NCBI GenBank assembly: GCA_002794775.1
Contig: NBAY01000049.1
Location: 62,001 to 126,000 of the forward strand
Direction of reading: 5' to 3'
Origin: Porodaedalea pini
Taxonomy: Eukaryota; Basidiomycota; Agaricomycetes; Hymenochaetales; Hymenochaetaceae
Length of the DNA stretch: 64,000 nt
A model generated the notes under the pieces. That model worked only from the letters and a program-made list of their open reading frames with translations, was not told where the DNA came from and did not search any database. Below are positions 23,131 to 35,141 of this stretch, in pieces (within the stretch, counting starts at the first letter, position 1; each line of letters starts with the position of its first letter). Position numbers and translations under genes: made by a program.

Positions 23131-24378
23131 TTGCCTATCAAGCATATCCTATTTGGTCTTGTGTTCCATTACATAATATTAGCCTATTGGGACAACAACG
23201 AGCTCCTTCTCCATGTCTATGCTTTTTGGCTCCTGTCTCCAAGTTGATGTCACCTTTAGTGAAACGGGAGCTGTACTACGATGAACACATAGCTCCATTT
23301 GCTCAGCAACTCGCTCAGCGACTCTAACCGCTAGATTTGATCGAGGAACACTGCTATGACTGCTCCAACTCCCGCCTCAATATGTCCACATGCACCGTTA
23401 GTTCACGCCGCTTCATTCTCAGGGATCAACTCATACTGAGGTCCTTTACTGGTCCTTTTCATCCAACGTGGAGTATGTCTGACGTACGACAACTCAAAAG
23501 CGTATAATCAGTCATGAGCTCATCTCCAGCCGCAGACGCGTTCGCGTCGGGCTCCCTTCCCTTCTTACGTCTATACTGGTTGACTGCACTACTGCAACAG
23601 ATACCGTCAATGGACCAGAGATTAATCATCAATGTCGCCGACACCGACAAACTAACCAACGCTAGAGATGATCTGTTCACCGGAGCAACGATGATGCAAT
23701 AGTACGCCATCGCTGACCTTTCTAAAACTTCTCTCGTGAAACATCCTAGGCTTTTCCCGTTCCATCTTCCGTGCACGAATAACACGCATCTTACTTTCCT
23801 ACGGAGTCTTCTGGTACTTCAATTTAGGCCACGGAACAGTTGGGTCGCTTTTTCTCCGGCCTGCAGTGAGGAAATCAAACCGATCTGTTCTTGTTCGACA
23901 TGGAGTTATGATGCCGACGGAAGAATATCACAATGTCGGCGTGCTCACGCCTTCTCATCAGCCCAACTCGCGTTTCGTCAGATCTTCCTGTGCCCAAATC
24001 ATGATAGCATGATGGTAACAGGAGGAACAAAGTTGATGCTACTGTTTCCGAGATCGACACAAGATATGTTCGTGAGAATGACCTTGATGTAATGTTCATA
24101 CTCGTAACACTAGAGCGACGCGATCTAACTCATGATATCAGTGGAGTGAGAATGGAATGCAAAGCTGCTATACTTGCATCACGAAGCAGTATACGAAACG
24201 CGACAACTAGATGGATGTCTCAACTGCACAGTTCCATCTGTCGCCTAATTTTTCATCATCAGAACTCTGATCGGGACCTGAGCCAGATAAATAAGACCCA
24301 TTCATGCGTTCAAGCCGGACGATCCCCCACCCGCATCTACCTCCGGTCAGCTCGAATTAAAACGGTCTTCCTACCACG
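23131..24378 (+). promoter_or_regulatory. Leader of DUF6533 copy 4
   Basis: Closest to the copy-3 leader, with blocks in the same order (ttgatcgaggaacact near 23337, gaatatcacaatgtcgg near 23923). Confidence 0.55.
24286..24299 (+). promoter_or_regulatory. Degraded TATA position, DUF6533 copy 4
   Basis: agataaataagacc replaces the agatatataagag of copies 1 and 3. The box is weakened but keeps its place. Confidence 0.45.
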
Positions 24379-25970
24379 ATGACACTCTATGTTCGATCTG
24401 ATGTCGTGCCTATCAATCCAGACCTGGTACCAACCTTGGTCTCCGAATCGAATCTCGATCAGTACTTTCAAGTAGCAATTGTTACCGTTTTAGTCTATGA
24501 CACCAGTGCGCACAGACACTTCGTGTTCAACATCGTTTAGAGAATATTTACATCTTCTTAAGTAATCACGATGGATAAGGAGGTAAAACAATTGTATTCC
24601 TCTTATTTCTGGCTGAAGAAATGTGCTAACTTTCTGTACGCCAGGTTAAACATTTTTGGGTATGCCTGAATGTCTAGCGACTTCCAGCTGCTAAATCACA
24701 ACGCTTATGTCGGATACCTTCAAGAAAACTCCGTTGAAGCTCGTCAATATTGTTTATTTTGCAGTGAGTAGTGGAATGTCTAAATGCGCATTGATTGACC
24801 ATTTGCGACATCAGAATCGGTACATCGGAATTCTGGGTGCTGTCGCAGGCCTTTTTTGTGAGCAGGAATCCACTAAGTCATTGTCTCTTTGAAACCCTCT
24901 TCACTAACTGCCCACAAGGGAGCACGTACGGAGTGAATCTTCCACTGTAAGCTTTTCAACTTTTAATGCAGCTTAGTGAAGGATGACAGTATGCGCCTAG
25001 GTGTGAGCAGAAAAGTCACAAAGATATGCCAAAGGTCACCGATTCCCGTCAGGTAATTTCGCTACCTGGACTCAGAGTATCGCCAGTAAGCCTTGGAACT
25101 TACTTGTGTAAGGCTTTCGCTGATAGATGATTTAGACTCGGTCACTATTGTCTTGATTGACTGCGAGTAACGATATTGTATAATGTTTAATTTGGCTTAC
25201 AAGTCGGATCTGCAGATATCCTCATGATCCGTGTCCTTGCACTTTACTCCCAAGGTGAGAATAAATGAGCTCAGAGCAGCATGTACTCATTATAGCATAG
25301 ACAAAAAATTATCTGCATTCCTGAAAATACTGCTCGGATTAGAGGCGATTTTTCAGTTGGGACTTTCTATCTACCTCACTGCTGTTGAAGACAGTGAGCC
25401 TGAACTTTATCCAGCCAGAGTATGATCTCAATTTGCAATTAGAATTTGTTCTAGGTCTTGCAAAAGGTGTCACGGTTTGTGATACAAACATTGTGCCATG
25501 GGGATGGGGACTTGTGGACTGGTGAGTGAAGTGAATTAGCCGGAGCCGCTACTAATCTCTGGTCAGGACTATTCCAATGGTGTACGGGCTCCTTCTCATG
25601 GCCCTGGCCCTCTACAAGGCTGCCGAGTTTTGGAAAGTGTCGGCTGGCCTCAAGGGTTTCAATCTTGTCAAAGTTCTTGTCCTGGATCAATTGAAGTATT
25701 TCATCCTGTAAGCTTGTGTTTTCATTTCTTAACCATCGACCAACAACTTTGTTTAGTGTCGTGGTCTGCTCCGCAATCAACATACTGCAGCTCAAGCTAC
25801 CGGTAACAAATTTGTTTTTGGCGAACGTTCTATTCTCTCTTGGAAACCCCTCTTTCTTCTGTGTTTTGGGCAGCCGGATGCTCGTCAACTTGAAGGAGGC
25901 GGGAGAGCAGGGCTTCAATGCGGGAACGAGCTATAGAGTGAAGTCCGTGAGCGCGATTGAGTTCACTTAG
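24379..25970 (+). CDS. DUF6533-type multi-pass membrane protein, array copy 4
   Basis: Starts MTLYVRSDVVPINPDLVP; the equivalent of the usual Trp at residue 20 is Leu. Exon 1 ends gacacc a|gt and rejoins as DTIITMDKE. Later exons give VKHFW, KTPLKLVNIVYFA, NRYIGILGAVAGLF, ILMIRVLALYSQ, DKKLSAFLKILLGLEAIFQL, EFVLGLAKGVTVCD and a C-terminal exon with GSRMLVNLKEAGEQGFNAG. It is the most diverged copy at the C-terminus (FNAGTSYRVKSVSAIEFT against VNEGTSYRMESVSEIEFT). The reading frame appears intact, but the weakened TATA position may lower expression. Confidence 0.7.
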
Positions 25971-26515
25971 CTCTGGAGAAAGTCGTGAGTACTATTCCTC
26001 CATTCTATTCACTACGCTGTTATAAGATATTGATACGCAGAGGGCCAGGCTTCCTCGAAGGCGCTTGAGGGACGAGAAATATGACCTTATTCCTTGTTTC
26101 CGAATTTTTGATGTTAAGCTTCAAGTTAGCTAGTTCTTTTCCTTTGACTCGCTTGCACCTCTCTGTACCAGTTTCTCTATTCCTGTGTTGCCCCTAGCTA
26201 TCCATATGGGCCGTACTCGAGATACCATTTATTGAATATTCTAAATTAGACCTGGATAAAAGAGAGCATCAGTCTTCGTCATGTCCGACTTGCAAAAGGT
26301 GTGGGCGGGATGGAAGTAAGAAAGATCAAAGGTTGAGGATTAGAGTCGTGGCTCAAAATCTCAATGAGTAAAGTGAATTGTGCTTCATGAATAGGAAAGC
26401 GTGAATTATACACAGGAATGTACAAAGGAAATTGAAAAGGGAAGTTCGAGACTTTCCTGGAGCGAACTGATAGCACAGCGAATGATCCAGTGAAACAACA
26501 GTATAACAGTAAAAT
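25971..26515. other. 3' flank of copy 4
   Basis: Shares tgaataggaaagcg (near 26387) and surrounding sequence with the 3' flanks of copies 3 and 5. No cipC relic is left here; the flank runs directly into the SPT7 fragment. Confidence 0.5.
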
Positions 26516-27915
26516 GTGGATATGAATATGAATACGCCTCGAAGACTGGCCACGCACGAAGGAGATGAGAGTCAAGCTTTGGCAGCGACGAATGACAGCA
26601 TATGCGCTCGGCTTCCTCCTTCAGATTCGCATTCTTCTTACATCTATCCGCACCCGCCTCCCCATTAGACACAGGCGAGACCGCATATCCCTCATTGCTC
26701 GATGCGGGAGGAAGCGGTGCAATACCCTCCCCAGGGACCACAGGGCCATGCAGGCTCTCTTTCACCCCCGTCCACGGCTTCGGCTTCTTCTGCGCACTCG
26801 GCTCCGCATTGGACCGCACAATCTATCCCAATGGCTCGCACGAGCGCGCGCAGTAGCAAGCGCGTCGTCCGGCGGCATAAGCGGCGGCGCGACGGGTTTG
26901 CGCACGGACGGGGGTACTTGCACGATGGGCACTTGCACGATGGGCTCTTGCCCCATCTCGCGGGTGAGCTCGAGCTCGATCTAGAGCGCAGAGAGCACGG
27001 GACCTGGAGGTGAGACAAAGGGAGGGGGGTTGTGATGGTACAGTGCGGGCTGCGTGTGCGTTGAACTTGAAGCGCCACATGTAGAAAGGCCGGACCAGTC
27101 CGATTTGGGTATCGACGGCTCCTCGACGTACGTGGAGTCGAGGGGCACGAAAGGGTGAGGTGGAGGTTCTGGTGGATTGCAATGTGATATGGCGGGTCCA
27201 TCAAAACAGCGAAGATATGTTGTGGAAAGTGGAGAGCGCACCTATCCTGAGCACTCCGCTGCCTGTTCTTGCCCTTGGGCAGCTTCTTTGGTATAGTGAG
27301 GTTCTGCAGACCAAGCTCATTCGCAATTCCCAGCTCGTGCAGTCCCAGAAAGCCATCGCCAAACGCATCAGCAAAGTTGTTCCTGGAGCACTTACTTTGA
27401 TGTTAGTAAGCCATCGGAGAGTGTGTTAAACGAGTAGCATTCTCACATGACAAGCTCGCTGTCTTCCTCTTCATCCTCATTGAAAGCGGCATCGTCGTCG
27501 AAAGCAGTCTCTTCAGTCTGGTGTAGATCGAATCAGTTGCTGTAGTACATTGACTGATTAAGTCCGACTCACGACTTCGTTATACGCATTTGCCAACTTC
27601 TCGAGGTCCGTTAGATGGGTATCATAACGTCCGTGATGTAGCGCCCAAGATCTTGAATATGCATGATACCGCTCTTGAAAAGAGTATGAAGAATGGATTC
27701 CTGGACGATTGTTAGTGATATCTCGGGAATCACTCTGACTCGGAAGAGTAGCACAAAAATGGCCGATATCTAAAAGAATAGAAAACAACGGTCTGTCGTC
27801 GCGGCGTCGGATATTCTGTGTACATCCAAAGCTCTGTATTGCACAGCTAGCCAACAGGACCTTGAACTTCAAGTTGAAGCATGTCTCGTGTACAACGCGA
27901 TCAAGTCTTCTCAAA
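26516..27915 (-). pseudogene. 5'-truncated SPT7 fragment 2
   Basis: Matches the last exons of intact SPT7, including the proline-rich last exon (MGQEP near 26956), ELGLQNLTIPKK near 27300, the acidic exon near 27470 and the histone-fold exon near 27590-27700. The histone-fold exon has lost ten bases against the intact gene (cataac-gtccgtgatg here, cataacggatcacgtcgtcc at 32869), which destroys the frame. Bromodomain exons are absent. It lies between DUF6533 copies 4 and 5. Confidence 0.8.
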
Positions 27916-29096
27916 GCGACGAGGTTGAAAGTAAGCAGAAGAGAACGTCGGGGATCTCTTGTATGTGGCCATTACCCTATCAGGACAACAGACCGCAACG
28001 CGCGACGCGATTCGGACGCGACATGTCTATGTTTCTCAACTCCTATCCTCGAAGCGATATCATATTCAGTGAAACCGACGAGAGGGAATTAGAATGCGGT
28101 GGACGCTGAGTTCCCATTGCTCAGCAACTGCAACGAGTTGATCGAGGAACATTGTGATAGACCGCTCCGTCTGTCGCCTCGATATGTATCGTTAGTTCAT
28201 ATCATTTCATTCTCAGGAATCAACTCATACTGAACTCCTTGCCCATCCAAAGCAGTGCGTGACCGACGTAGGCCGAGTTCAGAATTATATGAAGTCACGA
28301 ACTCATCTCCAGCCTCGGACGCGTTCCCGTCGTGCTCCCTTCTGCTCTTATGCCTCTACTATGTAATCACCTGTGCTACTGCAACTGAGGTCATCAATGG
28401 ACTAGAGATGAATAATCGATGTCATTGCAATGTCGCCGGTGTCTCTACCAAAGCTGGAAACGTTCTGTTCACCGGGGCAACAATGATGCCTGTGCTTTCC
28501 TTCTTTTGCCTTTCGCGCACGAAAAATACGCACCTTGCCTTCTCTACGGAGTCTTCCGATACTTCTGTTTAGGCCGTGAAACTGTTGGGTAGCTTTTTCT
28601 CCTGCCAGTGAGTGCAATGGAGAAATTTAAATTGACCTGTTCTTGTTCCATGTGGATTTCGGAGTAATATTAGGGTGACGGTGAGCTCTTGCCTTTCCTT
28701 GAGCCCATCCCGCGCTTCGTCAGACTTCCTAGACCAAAGCATGATATGGAATGATCGCAACAGGAGGAACTAAGTTGACGATGCCGTTGCCAATGCTCTC
28801 GCAAGAGAAGTTCGTGAGCCCAATTTAGAATAATCTTCATGTAACGTTCTAACTTGTAACAATAGGATGATACGGTCTAAGTGGAACGTAAAAGTACTAT
28901 ACTTACATCACGAAGCAGTATACGAAACGCGGGATCTAAGTGGACGCCTCAACCGCACGATATCATATATCGCCTTTGTCTGGAACTCGTGCCTCCTCTA
29001 CAAAGACATATAAGAGCCATTTATGCGTTCAAGCTAGACGATCTCCTGCCAACATCTACCTCCGGCCGAATTGAATCGAGACGGTCTCCTACCACA
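27916..29096 (+). promoter_or_regulatory. Leader of DUF6533 copy 5
   Basis: The junction with SPT7 fragment 2 lies at about 27917, in the same relative place as in fragment 1/copy 3. Common leader blocks follow (ctcatctccagcctcggacg near 28303). Confidence 0.55.
29007..29014 (+). promoter_or_regulatory. TATA box, DUF6533 copy 5
   Basis: catataag in the conserved position, about 85 bases before the ATG. Confidence 0.55.
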
Positions 29097-30683
29097 ATGG
29101 CACTCTATGTTCGATCTGATGTCGTGCGCATCGATCCGGGCCTGGTACCATTGTGGGCCTCGGAAACGAATCTCGCACAGTATTTTCAAGTAGCAACTGT
29201 TACCATTTTAGTTTATGACACCGGTGCGCACATACACATCGTACTCAACATGGTTTACAAAGTAATTTCATCTTTCTAAGTAATCACGATGGATAAGGAG
29301 GTAAAATCATTATGTTCCTCTAATTTCTGGCTTAAGAAACGTGCTAACTTTCTCTATGCCAGGTTAAATACTTTTGGGTACGCTTGGTAGTCCAACCATT
29401 TCCAACTGCTAAATCATAACGCTTACGTCGGATATCTTCAAGAAAACCCCGCTGAAGCTTGTCAATATTGTTTATTTTGCAGTGAGTAGCGTTATGACGA
29501 AATGCGCATTGATTGACCATTTGTGACATTATCAGAACCGGTACATCGGAATTCTGGGTGCTGTAGCGTTCCTACCTTGTGAGCAGGACTCCATCATGCT
29601 ACCGTTTTTCTAAAAGCACTCTCGCAAAGGGAACTCGTACGGTGTGAATCTTCCGCTGTAAGTTTTCCAACTTTAAATGCGGCTTACTAAAGAATGACAG
29701 CATGCTTAGATGTGAGCAGAAAGGTCACAAGGATATTCCAAGGATCACTGACGTCTCTCAGGTAATTTCGCTGAATGGACTAGGAATAGTGCCAGTAAGC
29801 CTTAGAGACCTACTTGTGTGAGACTGTCCCTGATAGATGATTTAGACTGGGCCACCGTTGTCTTAGTTGACTGCAAGTAACAATATTGTAAGATGTTTAA
29901 GTTGACTCACAAGTTTGATCCGCAGATATCCTAATGATCCGTGTCCTTGCACTTTATTCCCAAGGTAAGAAAAAAGGATCTTAGCAAAGCATTTACTCAT
30001 CACAGCGTAGACAAGAAACTATCTGTATTCCTGAAAACGCTGCTTGGATTAGAGGCGGCTTTCAAATTGGGGCTTATTATTTACATCGTTTTTATTGAAG
30101 ACCGTGAGCCTTACATTTATCCGGCCGACGTATGATCTCAATTCGCATTTAGTTGTTGTCGCAAGACTTGCGAAAGGTGTCACAGTTTGTGGTGAAGACG
30201 CCTCTGCGCCATGGGGATGGGGAGTTGTAGACTGGTGAGTGATCCGAAGTAGCGCGAGCTACTACTGATCTTTGACCAGGACCATTCCAATGGTGTATGG
30301 GGTTCTTCTCATGTCCCTGGCCATCTACAAGGCTGCCGAGTATTGGAGGATGTCGGCTGGCTTCAAGGGTTTCAACCTTGTCAAAGTTCTTGTCCTGGAT
30401 CAATTGAAATATTTCATTCTGTAAGCTTGCAAATCCGTTTCTTAACCGCCAACCAACGACTTTGTTTAGTGTCGTGGCCTGCTGTGCGTTCAACATAGTG
30501 GAGTTCAAGCTACAAGTATCAAATACTTTTTTGGAAAACATACTGAATTCTCTTGGAAACCCCTCTTTCCTTTGTGTTCTGGGCAGTCGAATGCTCGTCA
30601 ACTTGAAGGAGGCGGGAGAGCAGGGCGTTAATGAGGGAACAAGTTACAGAATGGAGTCCGTGAGCGAGATTGAGTTCTCTTAG
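29097..30683 (+). CDS. DUF6533-type multi-pass membrane protein, array copy 5
   Basis: Starts MALYVRSDVVRIDPGLVP. Spliced exons give DTVITMDKE, VKYFW, KTPLKLVNIVYFA, NRYIGILGAVAFLP, ILMIRVLALYSQ, DKKLSVFLKTLLGLEAAFKL, LVVARLAKGVTVCG, PWGWGVVDW and the conserved last exon ending EIEFS. It is intact as far as can be followed. It is the copy next to the intact SPT7 gene, so it may keep the ancestral position of the family at this locus. Confidence 0.74.
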
Positions 30684-31302
30684 CTCTGGAGGAAGTCGTG
30701 AGTACTATTCCTCCCTTCTATGCATTATGCAATTATATGATATTGATACGCAGAGCTCCGAAAGTACTTGAAGGACGAAAACGTGATCTTATTCGTTGCT
30801 TCCGGATTTTGATGAAATTTGACAGAAAGCTTGGCCGGTTCCTTCATTTGATTCGTTGTATCCCTCTATACCACTTTTACCTTTAATATTCCTGTGTTGT
30901 CCTTGGCTGTCCGTATGTGTTGCAATATTCGTATCAATTCGAAATATTATCTATTGGAAAATGTATTTTCGACCTGGGAATAAAATAGAGCATCACTAAC
31001 TGTCGCATTCATTTGCAAGCTTAAGAGGTGTGGACGGAAGAAGAAATAAAAATCGCCCTTAGTCTCAAAGTGTAAAGTGTGCGTCATGAATAGGAAAGCG
31101 GAAATTATGCACAGTGATGTACAATATTAATTGCAATTAAGACGAGTTTCGAGAAATTCTTGGAGTGAAGGCATTGGGGCTGTGATAGCGCAGGTCCCCG
31201 AAGTCTTTTTACCTCGAGAGTCAGGGTGGACTAAGTCAACACTGATTCCTTAGCGCACAAACTGAAGACCTAGCTATAAACTTCAGCGCTTCAGCTCTGG
31301 CT
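30684..31302. other. 3' flank of copy 5
   Basis: Shares the copy 3/4 flank (gtcatgaataggaaagcgg near 31083). No gene seen. Confidence 0.5.
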
Positions 31303-31460
31303 ACCACCAGGCGTGTACGGCGAATATCCTCAGGTGCCGGGTTATGGTGGCGCATACAAGTATGATGGATGACACGGCCAGCCGCCACCCCTTCCGCAAG
31401 GCTATTATGGGGGATCAGGTCATGAGCAGGGACCGCATCATAGTGGTTGTGAGGGCTTTT
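31303..31460 (+). pseudogene. Relic of the cipC-like gene 3' end
   Basis: Matches 12423-12570 at the DNA level (ccgcaaggctattatggggg is shared word for word). It would encode PPGVYGEYPQ, a stop, then PQGYYGG and GCEGF. The upstream exons are missing. It proves that cipC was once next to DUF6533 copy 5 and SPT7, as it still is after copy 2. Confidence 0.78.
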
Positions 31461-31812
31461 AGACTGGAGAAGTCATATAGCGAGAATATATCAGACAATT
31501 GCATGTATCACCAGGAAATTGCCTTTATATCTCTGATTTCCTGCTAGGTCGTGTATTGGAGAAAAACGGAAAAGACACTGTTACATCGCTTACACTTATA
31601 CATCCTCACAATGTCTTTGGGCATAGTCTCCATCGCGTCGAATGCAATGCAATGAGTAAGCTACTTTCAGATACGAAGATCAGCCTAAAGAGAAGAGAAA
31701 AAAACGATAGCACAGCAAATAATCCACAGCGAAACAACAGCATAACAGGTGAATATGGATATGAATATGAACACGCCTCGAAGACAAGCCGTGCACGAAG
31801 GAAAGCAGAGAG

Positions 31813-34804
31813 TCAAGCATTGGCGGCAAGGAACGGCAGCATATGCGGCTCCGTTTTCTTCTTCGGACTCGCATTCTTCTTCCCACCATCCGGTTGCACC
31901 CCACCACTCGCCACCCCAGCAGATCCAGGCAGAAGCGCATATCCCTCGTTGCCCGGCATGTGCGGGGGTGGCGCGATCCCTGCCCCGGGACCTGCAGGGC
32001 CGTGTACGCTCTCCTTCACCCCCGTCACCGATCCCATCCCAGTCTTTGGCTTCTTCTTTTGTGCACCCGCACCTGTACTGGGTCGCACAATTTGTCCCAA
32101 TGGCCCGCTCTTCGTGCGCGCAGTGGGTGGCGTGTCGTCCGGCAGCGCGAGCGGCGGCGCAGCAGGGTTGCGCACGGGCGGCGGCACCTGCACGATGGGC
32201 TCCTGTCCCATCTCGCGCGCGAGCTCGATTTCGAGCGCGGAGAGCACCGGTGCCGGCGGCGAGACGAAGGGCGGAGGTTGCGTCGGCGAGGTGCGCGCGG
32301 CGTGGGAGTTGAAGCGCTGCATGAAAAAGGGTCGAAGGAGACCGATTTGGGCGTCGACGCGCGTAGAATCGAGGGGCGTGAAGGGAGGAGGTGGGGGGTA
32401 GGGAGGTGGGGGTTCTGTGGACTTTGCGCTAAAATATCGAGATCTATGAGAACGAAGAAAAGATAAAAAGGTGAGAGAAGAACATACCCATCCTGAGCAT
32501 TCCGCTGCTTGTTCTTGCCTTTGAGGAGCTTCTTGGGTATAGTGAGGTTCTGCAGACCAAGCTCACTCGCAATTCCCAATTCGCGCAGTCCCAGAAAGTC
32601 ATCGCCAAACGCATCAGCAAAGTTGCCCCTGGAGTAGAGTTACTTTGATGTTAGCAAGCCATCGGAGTGTATTAATTGTGTAGCCTTACATGACAAGCTC
32701 GCCGTCTTCCTCTTCGTCCTCATTGAAGAAGGCATCGTCGTCGAGCGCAGTCTCCACAGCCTGACATAAAATTTATCAGCTGCTGAAGTGCATCTGGTTT
32801 GAAAAGCCAGTCTCACCACTTCATTATATGCGTTTGCCAACTTCTTCTCGAGGTCCGTTAGACGGGTACCATAACGGATCACGTCGTCCGTGATGTAGCG
32901 CTCGAGGTCTCGAATATGCGTAATACCGCTCTCGAAGAGAGTATGAAGAATGATTTCCTGAAAGATCGTCAGTGATCGCATAGCAACGAGGATGGTTGCG
33001 ATCTACCTCCGCGCTCATCTGCTGAGAATACTTGTCGCATAAATATCGAAGGGTCCGACCAACGTTGAATAGATATTCGGCAGCGACACCCGTAAATACG
33101 TCTAACGTAGCTTTCGAGGTACCTGCATAATCGAGGAGATTTAGACAGATTTTTTATGCTTAATATTTCTCGACTCACTTTGAAATCCTGAATGTTCCAA
33201 AACTTTCGTCCCCATCCATCGCAAGCATTCATCTGCATCCTGCTCACCAACATCCAGCCCTGTTCCACGCGATCGCCACGGCCGATCGTCCACTAACACT
33301 TCTCTCTCTGGGTCCTCTGCTTCCGGCCCTGGATCTGGCGGTTCGCTGGGCATGCTTGGTCCCGCTCCGTTTCCATCCTCCGTGCCCAAGTTCAAAGCAA
33401 GAAACTTATCGTGTGTCTGGCGCACGCGCTTCAGTGTCCGGATGTTGCTATTGATGAGTCCGAGCAGTGACTTAGGTGGTGTTTGTTGCTCTGGTGGACG
33501 TTTCTTCTTTCTCTTGCGTATGCGTTTTGGCAGGGGGACTGGAGAGAGAGGCTCGCAGGCCGCAGAGGAGGCATAGGTGAGCGTGGGTAGTGCGTTTGCC
33601 ATGAGTGCGGATGATGTTGTTGCTTCCCACCATAGTTCGACAGGTTCGGCTTCTGCAGAGCGCAACCGAGTGCGCGCCTTCTTCCGGGGGCGGACGTCGC
33701 CGTTGACGACCAGCTTTCTCTTGTCGCCTACGTCCCCATTCGCCACCTCCATCGCATAGTCGTCGTCATCATCGGACTCGCTGCCAGAAAGGACGATCTG
33801 GCGTAGCTTCTCTGTGATCGGCAGCCGGGACGGACCCGCAACGTTCTCAGGCTCCAGATTGAGGTCGAGGTCGAGTTCGCGGTCGAGCGCAGCGAAGGCC
33901 GACATGCCCACCGCGGTGCGCACGAACGCTGGCGAATCTGCGAATGTCGATTCGCGGCGCGGCGGCGGGGGCGAGGGCGGCGTGATGGAGACGGTCCGGG
34001 AGGGGGGCGCAGATCTTTTGATGACGACAGGCATCCTGGGCACGGGTGTCGCGGAGTGCTTGCGGGTATGGCCATTGACCATGACGCCGTTAGGACGCGC
34101 ATCGACGGGTGTGGGTACGGGTGGGTCGAGACGGTCCCGTCGGTCGGTGACGTTCTTGAGTAGGCGGATGGCCTTCTGTTGCAGTCGCTTCGCACACATG
34201 CGGAGCGGGTGGTGGTCGCCGGTATTGTAGACGAAGCAGTTTGACCAGATGAGCTCGAGGTCATCCTGGAACTCTCTTTTGGACTTGTACTGCTTCTGCT
34301 TGACCTTCCGAAGCATGGTCTGCAGGTCCATGGGCTCCTTTATGACTGTCCGCATGATTAGCATCAGTCAAGCAATAAGCAGCCACTGTACACACTCTCG
34401 CAGTAGTCCGGGTAGTCCGTCCTCGATACTGGCTTAAGGAATGCCTCTGCGTCGTGGTTATCCTACTCAAAGCGTCAGAACACAGTGCGCGCCGCGCCAC
34501 AAGCGTGAAGAAGCATGTCTGATACGCACGATGGTGACCGAACGAAGGTCGACGAGGACACCTTCCAAAGAGTCATAGAACGCATCTGACAGCTTCGCGT
34601 CGTGACCCTGGAACGCGTTCAGTACATGCCTATGGTAGAAAGGGAGCCACGCACCCGGCCGTCCTTGACAGCACTGAGGAGACGCTTGAGGTCGCCGTCC
34701 GGAACGTGCAAGCGCAGTCGCTGCGACGACAGCGACTGGAGCAGATTCTGCATAATGGCAGTGAGAATAAGTGGCTTAAGAGGTGAACGAATGCTCACAT
34801 TCAT
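31813..34804 (-). CDS. SAGA subunit Spt7 (bromodomain and histone fold)
   Basis: Multi-exon gene. The start is placed at 34804, where ATGAAT|gtgagc joins NLLQSLSSQRLRLHVP; an ATG at 34753 is the alternative. Further exons give GHDAKLSDAFYDSLEGVLVD and a bromodomain (YPDYCEIIKEPMDLQTM, WSNCFVYNTGDHHPLR). A low-complexity region with EPVELWWEA follows, then the histone fold (ATLDVFTGVAAEYLFNVGRT, EIILHTLFESGITHIRDLE, TRLTDLEKKLANAYNEV), an acidic DDDAFFNEDEEDGE stretch, FADAFGDDFLGLRELG and LTIPKKLLKGKNKQRNA. A Pro/Ala-rich end stops at 31813. Spt7 holds the SAGA histone acetyltransferase core together and pairs with Taf10 through the histone fold. Two truncated copies of its 3' end lie upstream in the array. 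Confidence 0.88.
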
Positions 34805-35141
34805 CCTGCCGGCGTTGAGGTCGAGGACAAGGTGCACCGGAAATCGGGCCAACGCTAAACACCAAATACGGAAACAGCAAACAACAACAACACGCGTTTC
34901 GTGAACGCGTCTCTGCCTCTGACCTCCATCTCCTCGTCCCCCTCAAGTCTGCTTGACCGCTTTCCTCCTCAAATATCTATGCTGGGCCTCTAGCTTCGTT
35001 TATGCTCTCTGTCGGTAACTTTTCTATTCTTTCTCCTGCTTTCTCGCTACACAACGACACCACTCAAGCCCAAGAACACTCGAACATTCGATTATCTTAC
35101 AACAGAAACCGCAAACGATACGCACACGACTTACGACGCCC
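34805..35141. promoter_or_regulatory. Divergent promoter spt7/cdh1
   Basis: About 340 bases between two divergently transcribed genes. It is pyrimidine-rich on the + strand before the cdh1 start (tctattctttctcctgcttt near 35023), as is usual for basidiomycete promoters. Confidence 0.5.

Noticed and set aside
31499..32401. 300-aa + strand ORF
   Set aside because: It is the complementary frame of the proline/alanine-rich last exons of SPT7 on the minus strand. GC-rich codons avoid stops in the opposite strand.
33577..34230. Long + strand ORFs over the 33.3-34.4 kb region
   Set aside because: They are antisense to the SPT7 bromodomain exon, which has clear domain conservation.
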